Source: Cheiracanthium punctorium (taxonomy: Eukaryota; Arthropoda; Arachnida; Araneae; Cheiracanthiidae). Taken from it: 64,000 nt of DNA. Below the pieces are notes generated by a model, which was given only the letters and a program-made list of their open reading frames with translations, was not told the origin of the DNA and searched no databases. The position numbers and the translations under genes were made by a program. Position 1 is the stretch's first letter. Each line of letters begins with the position of its first letter. This document shows, one piece after another, positions 1-13,675 of the stretch. The stretch lies in the NCBI GenBank assembly GCA_038373885.1, contig JAWZYV010000772.1, positions 310,001 through 374,000 on the forward strand. Direction: 5' to 3'.

Positions 1-991
1 TAGCTTAAATGTGCACAATCGGGGAAATATTATACGTAAAAACAATAAATAAAAATTAATTCGATCATTAATTGTTATTTACTAGTTGATTAACATTAAC
101 TGCCTTCTGGTAAAAATAATTAGTTGTTGATTGTAAAACACAGTAATTTTGATAAATCGCGGCTTGAAGAATAACTTTCATTTTGCCAACTGCCATCTTC
201 AGCAATTTAATGTTAAAGGTTAAGGAATTTTCTTTTGGGTGTGTACTTGACTCCCTGCTTAGTCAGAAATCATTTCCAGTTTGCCATTAAAACAGTTCTA
301 TCTCAATGTATTCTCGTGCATAATCCTTGGCAGATTGGCTTATTTAGCATGGCGGCTTCTTCATCTTTCCATGATAGCAAAAATCCAAGCTCTGTGCCTT
401 TTTTTTTTTTTTTTTTTTTCCTGACTTAAAACCACAAAATGAAAATTTTAATACATCAAAAAGACTTTCGAGGATTTCCCTTGGGAATGAAAGTGAGGGT
501 TTTGTAAACTCAAAATGAAAAAGTAAGGAAACATCACTTTTCAACTACAGCACTGCCTACTAGAGATTCAGTAATTTGGATATTAATAATTGTATTTATT
601 GCCAACATATTAAATGTTTGTTATTTTTCTTTAGTCATCCAAAGTTTAAAAGCTGTACAGCTTTAAAATCAAACAAATCACATTAAAGGAGAAATATATA
701 AATAAACAGAATGTATCTTGCATCCAGTGGCAGCTCCTCCATATGAGCATCTGAACCCCCAGAGGAAAAACTAAAAATAAACACATTAACAAATTAAATT
801 TTAAAAAATATTAAGTACACTTCTAGATTTTGGGGGATTTGAAATGTGAGTTTTACTCTTCTCCACCCTCCACTATTATTAAAAATGTTTATTATTGCTA
901 ACGCACTGTATCATGGTTACTATAGCATAACACTTCATAACTCGCACGTTCGACCGGCCAAATAGCCTTCTGAACCTCTCTCTTTGAAAAG
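1..991. other. 5' flank of PPME1
   Basis: No gene seen. A T22 run lies near 399-419 and the rest is A+T-rich. The segment around 940-1010 is less A+T-rich and has several CpG (actcgcacgttcgaccgg), fitting a core promoter or 5' UTR just ahead of the candidate exon 1. I see no convincing TATA box or initiator. Confidence 0.4.
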
Positions 992-1014
992 ATGCGGAGA
1001 GAGTTGCAGGAGAA
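992..1014 (+). CDS. PPME1: PPME1 exon 1, candidate N-terminal coding exon
   Basis: ATG at 992 has A at -3 and opens seven codons plus two bases (MRRELQE and AA) before a good donor, AA|GTAAGG, at 1015. The phase fits exon 2 exactly: AA joins the A at 3734 to give Lys, then Met at 3735. The in-frame stop at 971 bounds it upstream. Animal PPME1 proteins usually begin with a short Met-x-x-Leu-Gln/Glu-like stretch of about this kind, which is weak support. It also sits in the least A+T-rich part of the 5' region (around 945-1015). Alternatives are a noncoding exon 1 with translation from 3735, or an exon upstream of the window. Confidence 0.45.
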
Positions 1015-4000
1015 GTAAGGTGCTGCTGATATCACTCCATTTGCACATTTTTAATGTGCTCTCAAAGACAATTTTTCTGCCGTTATCTCTTCTGGATTCT
1101 CTCTTGATTTGTTATGTTTGGTTAGTTAATCCATTTTTTTCATTTTCTTCTTTTTTTTAAAATCGTTTTTCACTATAGTATTTTTTAAAAACTAGTGTAA
1201 ATAATTAAGATGGGTGTAAAATAGGGAATAATACCGTAAGTGGGTGTCGGTTGAGTTGGCGACTTTTTTTTGTCGCCAACGTCTGACCTTGGCGACTTGC
1301 TTTTCGTGCCAAAAAAGACATAAGCATATTTAGACACATAAAGAAAAAAAATAAACCGCTACAAGAAAACTACAATATACTTATCCAAACACATTAAAAC
1401 ATTAGCAAACATATTTCAAATGCAATTATAAACAAAATGTACATAAACAAAGCAATAGCTCTGGGCACATTAAAAAATAAAGAAACCATAACCTTCAAAA
1501 TATGCAAAATATGTTTCTGCACACAATTACACTGCAAAATTTCCCTTAAAATGTTAAAATAGCAGTTTTAAATTAATAGAATATAAACCGATTACCTCCA
1601 CACACACAACTCCCCACAAACAGCGCAAAAATACTTATATATTGAATCATATTTAACCTGAATAGTGCACGTGATTTCAAGAAAAATATACTGCAAATAT
1701 TTTCATAAAATGTTCAAAACACTATAAATAACAGAAAACCACTATAATAAACAGACTACTTCTTCCCCCCACGGGATTTTTGCAATTTATTACCTTCAAA
1801 ACACACAACATTTACACTATTAATCAGAATAGAATCATCCCTCTTAAAACCTTAAATTTTTTTTTTTCCATCCCAATTCACAAAAAATAACACAACATAC
1901 TAAAATCTGTACATAATTATGAAAACATAAGACCATAAATATTCTCAACTATACACCGGTGTACCATAAAGCAAGGAATAAACATTTAAATAAATTATAC
2001 ATTTATGTTTATTTCTTGCGGTGTACATTTTGTGTTTATTCCTACCAATGTACCGTAAAGCACCACATACCTCAAATTTTATTCATGAACAACATGCGTT
2101 CATCACAAAATAAATCCATCACAAGCATTCAAATAAGCATAACAACTGCACCTCAACACACACTTGATACATATTCTTCACAACTCGCAACAAACATTTT
2201 CAAATTTTTGTCGAAATTCACTTGATAAAGAAATAAGAAACAACTCAGTGTATAAAGGAACCGATTTCATTACAGCTCTACACAAATTATCTACATTTAA
2301 TATAAAACCAAGCAAAAATTCCACTTTTCAAAGCTAACCATTATAAAATATAAAACTTCAGCAGACGACACGACTTTCATTCCCAGCGAATTCAAGTTCA
2401 GTTATTTTGCCAGTTAAACTCCTTGAAATTCGTTCAACCAATCACATAATTCCTTCGAACAGCATAGTTTCTCATGACATCATAAAATAACATAACTCTG
2501 CCGAAGGGTTGCCAAATAGCTAATCTCGATTGGCAATGCTGCCAGGCCTGTTTACTACATATGGTAAGCTTTGGCAATGGACACCTGCTTACAGTATTAT
2601 TCCCGTAAAATAAGTGTTTCAGACCTAAAGCAATGACATTTTTCAATATTATCCTTTGAAAAAAAATTAAAATAAAAAATCAAGACAATACCTTTGCTAA
2701 AACTTATCGTTGACGAAATGTAAGACCAAAGAGTACTTGTTTTCTGTCAATTGCATGTGTTGTTTTCCTTTAACTGCTGCAAATGCAAATATATTTTAGC
2801 GTGTAAGGTGCATCATATCTGCACATACATTTAATTTTCAAAATTTATTTTGTGAACCTCCATTTAAATAACCCACGAACTGACACTGCTTGCAGTCCCT
2901 CCTTTTAAGGTTACCCCAAATTGGGTCAAATAATCAATTTTATTTTTTAAATGAAAGCCTGCTAAATTATGAAAATTTTGACACCTCATTTTTAATCATA
3001 TGCCAATAATATCATGAGATATTGCAACTTTTGTTCATACACTCATCGCAACTTCATTAGCAAACGGTTTAGATGGCTTTTCTCCATGTTCATATTTTCT
3101 CCAATTTTATGTTTTTAAGATGCTAAGGCTTTTTTTGTATTTGAGATAAAGTTTTTTTTTTTTTTTTTGGTACATGTTCTTTATTATGTATCCGATAAAT
3201 CTGTGCATGGAATTACCCTTCAGATTTATTTATTTTAATTTTACAGAAGTCATATGAAGATATGTTACATTTTATTGTTTTACACTATATATCAGTAGAA
3301 AAACTATATTATATGTATCTAAAAATCCATGCACAGTCTTGTGTGATATATATTTTTAAATATTTTTTTTTATTGGCAAAAATCGTTATTTTTTTAAAAT
3401 AGTAGCATTTTTTAAAAAATCAATTTTTTGAACTTTTTTAAAAATTTTACTAAAATGTACAATTTAAAGAGATTTATTTTTTCAAATCAAAATATACTTT
3501 TAGTTGAACATTGATATGCATTCAGTTCATCATTTGTACTTAAAAAAAAATAAAATAAAAATACCGAAAAGGTAAACTGTCCCCTTAAAAAAAAGAAAAA
3601 AATGTGTAAGGTAGTCAGAAATTTGAATTTAAATCAAAGATTCCAAATTTAAAATTTTGTACTGCAATTTTTAAAAAATAAAATAAAAAGGACTGAATTA
3701 GATGCTAAGTAATAAAATTGTATTCATTTTCAGAATGGCTGCTAGGAAAATGAACAGGCGTAGAGATTATACTCCAGTGACTTGGGATAAATATTACGAT
3801 ACATATCGAGATATTAAAATTTCTGATGGAAGTGTATCCTTTCTATAATAATAAAATATTATGTACATTAGGGTGTCCCAAAAAAATGAAAGTCGTTATT
3901 TTTTTTCGCATACCCTCTTATTTTTTTCCTTTTATGTCAAAACAATTGTAAACAAAGTTTCATGTAATTTAAACAACGGCAACCCGTGCCGACTTGCATC

Positions 4001-7000
4001 TGAACGCGTTAGTCAGTACATGTGTATGCTTAAACAAGTGAACGCTGAAGACGCGTGTCTGTAGCGGAGCGCCCTCCACCTACAAATGGTAAAAATAAAA
4101 CAAAACGGAAAAAGACATTTTTTGGAAGGCTTCGATAGTGACAACGGGCTATTCGTGAAACGTATCTGTATTAGTTTACACAGGACAGCGTACGTCTACG
4201 TATGAATGTGCGAATGTGCTTATTCTAATCTTTTGTTAATAAATGTTTGTATAGTTTTTAATCAGCGAACAGAGCATGGCAGTGAAATTACGTAGTTCTA
4301 AAAAAAAGATATTTTTTTATTAGGGAACATAAAGCATAAATTAAAAGGTTCAAAACTTCCGTCGAATGGGCAAGTTCTCTCGATTTTGTTTTACAATATT
4401 CGAGAAGTGAATTTAACTGTTAATGAAAGTGCAAATCTCGCTATTCGCTAATGTACTATCTTTTGGGAAAAGGCACTCATACCTACAAAATCGTTGCCGA
4501 ATTGTGTAAGGAAGCTTGTAAATATGAATTAAGTTTGGAGAGACTTACAAATAAATTCAAAGAAATCACAAGGCGTATTCAAGCGGCGACAACCAGAATT
4601 TTTAAGTAATTTAGACAATTTGTCCGATATTGCACATGCTGATGCACTTAAATTAATGAAAATAGAGGAAGATAGGATGTTCTTGCGCAGTGTCAAAGAA
4701 AGCCGGGCCGGCCCGGTCATTTAGGAGGAGTGGACAAAAAACTGGCCAAAAAAGAGGAAAGGGCACGACTTCGAACTGTCAAAGAAGACAATCGGCGAAT
4801 CAAATATCTTCGACATCATTGCAAGACGATTCCTCTTCGAATTCTAATGAAAATAGGGATTTAGAAGATTTTCCAACACCAGTCGAAAGCTCAGAACCTG
4901 GGACAAGTAAATCTGTAATGAGGAAAGATTTCATTACTCCAAAGTTAGTTGCTGCATTAGACAGGTATCAGTTAAGTATACGAGATTCTGTGTTTATTCT
5001 TGAAGCTACTATTGGTGCACTTGGACTTAACATTGACGAATTTCCAATAAGTAAGTCTTCAATTCAAAGAATCCGAACAGAAAAACGGAAGGAACGCACA
5101 GAAAAACATAAAAATTGATTTCTAAAACGAAGTACTGGATGTAGTGACCTTACATTGGGACGGCAAACTTACCTGCTTTGAGTGCTTTAAAATTTAAAGG
5201 AGAACGTTTGCCCATAGTTATTTCATATAGACTCAAAGAACACACATTGCTGTGCCAAAACTGGAAAATTCTGCAGGCAAAGAACAGGCGCAGGCTATTG
5301 GCAGGCGGTCTTAGATTGGAATCTCCAAGAAAAAGTCCAAATTCTCTGTTGTGATACTACAGCTTCGAATACAGGTCGTTTTAATAGCGCTTGCGCGCTT
5401 CTACAGCAAAAATTTGATAGGAAAATGCTTTTTTTCGCTTGCAGTCATCATGTATCGAACTGAGGCTGTATTCGAAGTGAAAATTAAACAAGTGACAACA
5501 AGCCTCGATATACCTTTTCTATAAAAAGTTCAAAGAGAATTGGAAGAACATCGATACCGCTAAAATGCAATGCTATAGAGATACAGTGGAATCGTTCCTA
5601 ACTGTATCCGAACATGAAAATTTGCTTGTTTTACCGGGCTGAACTTAAAACTGATATGGCCAGAGAAGACTATTGGGACTTTATTGAACTTTCTATCGTA
5701 TTTTTAGCTGGAGATGCAGAAAAAAAAAAGTCAGACCTCCGGGGGCCATGCACAAAGCTAGATGGATGGCCCGAGCGATTTACTCCCTAAAACTATCGTC
5801 AAAGGATGGGGAAGCATTGTTAGACGTCTGCTTGTTTATCGTAACAATGTACGTTAAATCATGGCTTCAATACATTTTGGCAGTTAAAGCACCAACAAAG
5901 GTTTGTGCTTTTTGAAATCTTTGGAATCTTACGAAAATGTGGATGAAAATATCTCGAAAGCTGCTTTACTAAAATTTCTCCAGCATTTATAGTATTTGAC
6001 TGATGAAATAGCAATATTAACACTTTTTGATGGTGATGTGGACGAAGAAACAAAATTTAAAATGGTGGCAAATCTACATAGAGAAAATTTCTCGGCCCAT
6101 GAGAAGAAATACATTCCATCGAAGGACAAACTTCGTGTTCCATTGTATGGTGAGTCTGATATATTGATTGTGTAGTTTTTATTTAGTTATTTATATATAT
6201 CACGCAATTGATACCTGTTATTTTAATTTATTTTTCACATAAAAAAGCATCGATGATTTTATATCTGTCTGTATTCGAAGATATAAAATCGGTGTTCGTC
6301 ATTATTTCCTAGACTCAAAATTGATGACAGTTTTCTCAATGAGAGTCCCTCTTAGTGCAATAATAATGCTACGTTTCTAGATGCTAAAAAAACAATATCA
6401 ATGCTTAGAGAAGTGAACGATACAGCTGAAAGAGCGGTAAAAATGATGCAGGACTTTTATGGTTTAATAACGGTTTAGGAGGAGCAAAGACAATTTTTGC
6501 TACGCTGTGTACAAGAACACACGAAAATCTATCTGGATTGTAAAAAACAAACGTTGAAATTAAAGTATGTATCATGTTTCTTTTACTATAATATGCTTCT
6601 TTTGCTATAATATAAATATTTGCTTTGACTAAAATGGTATCTTATGTTGTCATGCATTTCACAATCTTTCCGTAGTATTCTCCATACAAGATTTTATGTT
6701 CAACTTTGACCTAAAGTCGGCACGGCATACCGTTATCGTATTGCAATAATACTTTGTATTTATGTTACTGAGATGAAATAGAAAAAAAATAGAGGGTATG
6801 CGTATTCGATTTCGAAAAAAAAAAATTTTCCATTGCATCTTGGGACACCCTAATGTACATGTACAATCTGTATTCATATTGTTTTTCATAGTACATTTAT
6901 GATACTTAACTGTGCAAAAGACTTTTAGGGTGTATCTGAAAGGCACTGCAGGCCCTTTGCTTTTCTTGTTACATGGAGGTGGTTACAGTGGACTTTCCTG

Positions 7001-10000
7001 GTCTCTTTTGTCGGTAATAATATCTTTAATTTTGTTATTTTATTTTTTAAAAGTCATGTTTGATATTCTATTTGTATTGTGCTTAGCAGATATAAATCAC
7101 ATTCCTAATCTACAATATTCAAGCAGAATATTTTTATCGAAAACAATATAATGTTTGAAAAATGATCACACGTGTGCATAATTGTATATTTAAAACACAA
7201 GTAAGTAAAATACTCTAAATCTTATAAATTTGAAGGCAACGACCAACCCCTAAATATTATACAAATGTATTAAGACCAATTTTCTGATTTTTTACTCTGC
7301 AAATAGAACCTATTAATGACCCATCCGACCTGATTTTCAAAAAACCTCATTTTTTGAAACACCCTAATGTATGTACAGTAGAGTGGCAATTAATTGGTCA
7401 AATTAAGAGAATCAATCACAGAGCATGCGTTCTTTCTCCCTGCCTTCGCGATATAACATTTTTTCCAGGAAAATTCATCTGATTTTCTGAAGAGGGTCCA
7501 AAATTGCTCTTTTTGTCACTTGATGCCCATGGAAAGAGGAGCCCTTACTCTTTTTTTCACTCATATTTGCTGTGCCTATTTTTAATGTGGATAGAGAGTA
7601 AAAGAAAAAGCTAAATAAAAGGATTAAGATTGTTTGTTTTTTAAGAATTAGGAGTAGAGTGCATTGCCTGTTTCATTTGCTTTTGAAACATGTGCTAGAG
7701 TACACATGCTACTTTTTTAATAAGTTTTGTACGTGTAGGTGATGTTTTGATAGATATCTGAAAAGCACAAAAAAGTCATGCTATCTTTACATTAAAAAAA
7801 TTGAAATTGTTTAAAGAAAGACAAAAATTGAAACAATGTAGCACTTGAATATGGCGTTGGCACATCAATTATATCAGATATTAATGACTACGTCATTTTA
7901 TCTCTCACCCCCTTTATTGAAACTTGTCTGAAAAATATGTCCCAAAAATGCTACATAAAAGTATGCGACATGATTTTACATATATTTAAATACTATTAGT
8001 TCACAACAGCTTTAATCTATTGTTACAATATTTTGTAAGCTGTAGAATATGCATCACATGTATTTTTCTATAAATAGGTTACACTCATAAAAATTTCAAC
8101 ATAGGGTTACCAGACGAAATACACGAAAAATGAGAGAGAAAATGGCATAGTGAATTAATATCGTTTTAATATGGCAATAATGAAACTAAAAAATTACGGG
8201 GGTTCAGGGGGTCTCCCCCTGTCGAGGCTTGAACAGCCGAGTTATATAACATGATTCGATTATTAGCCAGTTATCCAAATTTTTCATTAATCGAATCGGC
8301 CTTGGTCCTGACCAGTCCAGATAATTGGCACTCTACAGTGTGGCGACACTTTCTGAGACATTTCCCCCTAAACGTGATTGAATTTCCTCTCAAAATTTAA
8401 AATTCCCCCCCCCCCCCCAAATGTTAAAATCTTAATTATATTTTTTATAATAAAATGAATATCAAATTTCATTGATGGGTGGATTGGTGAGAAAGGGGGA
8501 AGAGGAGTAGGGAGAACAATATATTGATGAGTCTGTACATCACCGTCAGTGCTGGAGAGTGATTTTATGGGGGGGGGAGGATAAAAATTCATAAGTTGTA
8601 GGTACTAATAATTTTATGTAACATAATATTTTATACTTCATTAATATTTTTATAAATCAGTTATTATTACATTGGTCATTGACATTCTGTTGGCACATAG
8701 CGATTGAAAAATAAAATTCTCTTAAAAACTCAGATTCCCCCTAAACTATTTCTCCCCTCAAAAAATCCCATTAAATCTGAGGAGAAATCCCTGAATCTGG
8801 CATCACTGGCACTCTACTGTATCTATCTGTTTATCTATAAACACACACACACATTGGATTCTCATTTTTACACGGTTTCAAAATAACACAGTATAGAAAT
8901 AAAGACAAACTTTTTAGGGTCTTTATTTTACCAAATGCATAAAAGTTTTTTTAAAGAATTTTTACACCTGTTCTATATATGTGGCACTCAGTATTTCCAG
9001 AGTGATATAGAGTTTGTACAACAAAATCTGTTGCCATTATTCCTTATTTAAATATACTTTTTTGCATGGTTTTCTTTTATACAGTGTTATGCAGAACATA
9101 TTCGCCATGAAAAAGGAGAATGTGGTGTGCATGTGGGTGACAAAGTATGTACTGCAACATACCCCAGCATGAAAAAATACAATAGCAGATGCTAAAATTA
9201 CATACCTCATGTGGGGGGGGGGGGGGAATCGGATTCTGAGCTGAATAAAGTACAATTAAACAATGTGAAAATAGAATGGAATTGAAATTATAACCACTGG
9301 TACCATCGTCAGGAGCCATAACCAGTAATTTATAATTAAAGACAGTCAAAATAGTAGGATTTTGGTTGTGTGGCATATCAGATGATATATATATATGTTA
9401 CAGTGAAAACCAGAAATCAGTCAAAACCGGAATTAACTACTGAAAATCCGTTTTAACTGGCAGCGCTGGGCAAAACCCAAATTAACTTGGGAAAACCTGA
9501 TTTATTCGGTTTTTGACTGATTTGTTAGACAATTTTTACAGCTATAAAAAATTATGACATTATTTCATCGATATGTTATGACAAGTTGTTTTTTTTTTGG
9601 GTGGGGGGGGAGTCTCAAGGGTTCTCATAAGTTGTAGCTACATGGTCTCTTGTTCTTAGAGCTACAGTGCAGGAACTTCCTGTGGATATGTGAAGACCTG
9701 TGCAACTAAACATACAGTGAGCAAGGAGGTCTTAGAATCCAGTTATTCTCTCTTTACCTGCCTGGAAATCTGTTTTTTCATTTATACTGACTGATGTTTG
9801 GATTTCTGAAAAATAAATATATTTATCACTTCTTCCACCATGAAATTAGTATACATGTATCTCAAAAATATTACATGGAGTTGCTTTTATTTTGTCTGTA
9901 TCTGTAAAAGGTTTCATTAAATGAATGAGCCAGTGGAATTGCTTATTTATTACATGTAGATATATGTTTCTGTTTTGATTAATACACATAGTTGTGACTG

Positions 10001-13000
10001 ATTGTAATTTTTATTCTAGACAAATATTAGCCAGTTGATAGAATGCCAAATAGCTGCTCTAGACTGTAGAGGACATGGTAATTTAGACTTTTTTTTATTG
10101 GCTTGCTACTAAAACATACAAAAGTATATTGGAAACATTTTAAGTAGTAAAATGTGTGCATTTAAAGTTCTTACTGTAATGCATTTGCATTATTTTCATA
10201 CCTTTGCGAAAAATGTGTTGAATATTTTTAATCAGTTGAACATGTGATGAAAAAAATTAAAAACAGATGTATTTTAATGTGGTTTTTCTAATGCCCTTCA
10301 TGAGAATTTTAAGTCTTAGTCTTCTGTTAGTCTTCTGTCTTCTTTAGACTTTAAAGTCTTCTGTTAAAATTCTGTTTGCTTGCTCATTTATATCTTATAA
10401 AGATCTACACTTCTCTAGTTGAGCAAGGAGCTACACATACTAGTTGGGGAGGGGGGGGGGAGAAACACGTGCCCCTTCAAAAAAAAAATGTCTCACAATC
10501 TTTATTTAAAATATTGAATTCTATATACAAGAAAATTTTCTTTTTCTACTCTTAATTCAATATATGCTCCCCTAACTTATCAGCCACACTATGCTTATCG
10601 GGACTAACCCACAGGTGACACCATAAATTAGACCCCATATGTGTATTAGATAAGTTTAAATAAAAAAGTTTTATTGATGCAATCCATAATAATATATAAA
10701 AACGTCATTCATTCTTACTGTTTCAAGTTCTTCCAGCCACTTCACATGGCCTTCTTCTTGGCACTATAGATAAGTACCAAGGAGAAGGCCATGGAAAGTG
10801 GCTGAAAGTGCTCACATCAAAACGAATGAAAGATGTTTTTATGTATGATTGTGTATTAGATAGTTCAGAGTGTCAGCTGTCAGAAAATGTACTTGAATTT
10901 TTTGCACCTTGGGAAAGTCTGTAATTATGCTGTAAAATTGTATTTGAAATTAGAATTTCACATACAGCCTCGGGAAAGTTTCATTCGTTCCGTAAAGAAT
11001 CTGGCCAAATTGGCAGCAGCTTTGCTGTGAAACAACTTGAGAAGAGGTGGGAATTGTCGATACAAACAAAATTTGTGTGTTTTGCATCCCCATCAAAAGA
11101 ATGAAATCGAAGACTGCGAAAAGGCAAATAACTTGTCGTCTGCATGCACCCCTGAGATGTTCATTTTTCGCTGCACCACACTCTGCAAAAGCTCACTTGA
11201 CAGTGCAAAAAAGCATCGTGGTGGCACCAGAGAGAATTAATCAGTTGAGAAATTCAAAGTTTGGACAAGAGGGATAAATTCTTTTCAGTCCCTGAAATGC
11301 TAAGTTGTGTTTTGTAATTATGTAATTACAAACTGCTGCACAACAATAATTATTGAGACTTTTTGCCAAAAATCTGTTGTCATCACACATGATGGGAGCT
11401 ACTGTCATTCCCAAATTTTTTATTTGCTATGTTGTGCACTTGCAAAATTTTTTCTCAAACACACCTCAGCTTAACTGACACTCCTATTTATGCAAAATAC
11501 GATAAAAATTTGAATATTTTTGGCTCCAAAAATTTGCATGATTTTGGAAAATTTGTTGGTATATCAATAGATTCTCTATATTTTACAATTACAAAACTTG
11601 GGTTTCTTGTGCTATTTGTTGAAATAAAGCATGATGACTATCTTTTTTTTTATTATGAAGTACCTCATGATGATGTCGTATTTATTTACATATTTCTAAG
11701 GAATGTGTAGTTATCCCAGTTTTAGAGTTGTCAGGTTTTCTCAAGGACTTGAACTTTCAATTAATTAGACGTAATTTTTGAATCAATGTATTCCTTTTTT
11801 ATTTTTGCTATGTTTTTGCATACATAGTATATATGTGGGTGTGGCTGTGCAAGTGTTTATCTCAGAAAATGATGTAATATTATATATGAATCATTTTGAG
11901 TAAAACATACATAAGTAAAATGAAACTGTGTGGTTTGTGCTAAATTATTTATATTTATGGAATTCTATAATACTAAAATTTTCAGGGCTTTTTTTATTGA
12001 TGCAACATTAATCAGTTGATATGATGATTTTCATCTTGCACTAATCTTATAAGCTACATGCAAAACTTAATATGCACATACTAAATATTTCATCATTTTT
12101 TTATGTTATCAAATGTTATTAACACTTTTTTTCTGCTCCAAACTTTAACTATCTATAAAAAACAACTCTAGTTTTTAAGCTTTAAGGAAAAATAGAAAGA
12201 CTAATATGAAGTGCTTAAATTGATCACATGGACATGCATTGTTCCAAGTGAAATTTTAAGTATTCAAGGTTGTACAGATCATTGATTTGCAAAAATTGAG
12301 GAATTTTTAAATATTGTCCTAAAATGGTCTGATCTGTTAAAAGTGGTCCTGTTTTTTTTATAAAGTATGAAAAAAAGTTTTCTCAAGTATCTCAAAAAGT
12401 GGGACTTTTATGACAATTTTTCAAAAGTTGGGAATTTTAGTAGATTAAGGACCCATATGAACCCTGATATTGCAAATGATGGTTTCATACATGGCCATTC
12501 TTTGGTTCTATTATTAGATTTGTTTTATTATTAGATTAAAATAAATAAATATTTATCTTTTCACTTTTTCATCTGTTGAGAAAATATCTGTTCATACTTT
12601 TCTGCAAAGAATGAGTACTAACCTTTTATTCTGTAACAATCAAATGACTTTAATGATAATAATTGCATAATCCAGTCTAGGACCTGGATTACGACTGCCT
12701 AGTGAGTATGTAGGATTAATTGAGCTCTCAGTAGTTTTTAAGAAATGTAAATTCAGAAATTACCTTTCCTTCTGATAAAGATCTAAATTGAGTACAACTT
12801 CTGAATAGGGTACAAAAATATCTAAATGACTCATTTAGTACAGTGTTTCCATGTCTCTGTCTTCAAATCTCTCATTTTAAAAAAAAAGTCGCTGCTGCTG
12901 TCAAAAACTTGTCATGCTATCTCTTCTGAAACTGTGGTGAGTTGAGTTTTGACAAAGGTGTCCATGGATTCAAAAAATTCAGGGAAGCCGCTAAGCTGAC

Positions 13001-13644
13001 TTCAAATTATTTTATAGAAGATATTAATTTAAAAAAAACTGGAAAAAATTGAGCATCATGCTTGCCAGGTTTGGCAATTTTTGCCAGCATAAAATCATTC
13101 ATGCCTTTACAACAAAGAAAAAAGCTATTCCAATTATATAGAATCACGTGAAATTCCAAACAAAAGTAGAAAGAAAAGAACAGTGTGACTCCTGGAGTCG
13201 CAAAGAGGAAAATTAAAGAAAGCAAGATAAAGCATATTAATGATTTACATTTTGGAAAAACCATGTACAGCCCTATCAAGACTAGCCCAATCCACCCCTT
13301 CACCATCGATTTTGACAATGTAAAGAAAATAGCCAATTTTAAGAATAAAAGCTACAGTCTTAAACGAGAAACCATCGAAATAATAAATGACATCACAGAG
13401 ATAAACAACATACGCATGCATTTACAAAAGTTGGTGGGCGTGACTCAAGCATAATAAAAGAAGGGCAAGGACAGCAACAATCAGTGAAACACCTGAGGAT
13501 GGCCATGTGTGTGGCTGAAAGTGTTAGTGTGTTTGGATGAGGTATAATTTTGTGTGTTAAAATGATTAAGAGGTATTGCAATAGCAAATCAGGCAAAAAG
13601 AGGAAAAGTTTACTTCACCATCTCAGAACTCAGAATTTCATGGG

Positions 13645-13675
<31 letters not shown>

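Noticed and set aside
3831..3834. Exon 2 donor at GT 3832
   Set aside because: It leaves phase 1, which gives a stop at once in exon 3 (TAG from acttttagg).
11037..11710. Open frames of 67-93 codons in intron 4
   Set aside because: No motif, no element ends, composition like the surrounding intron.
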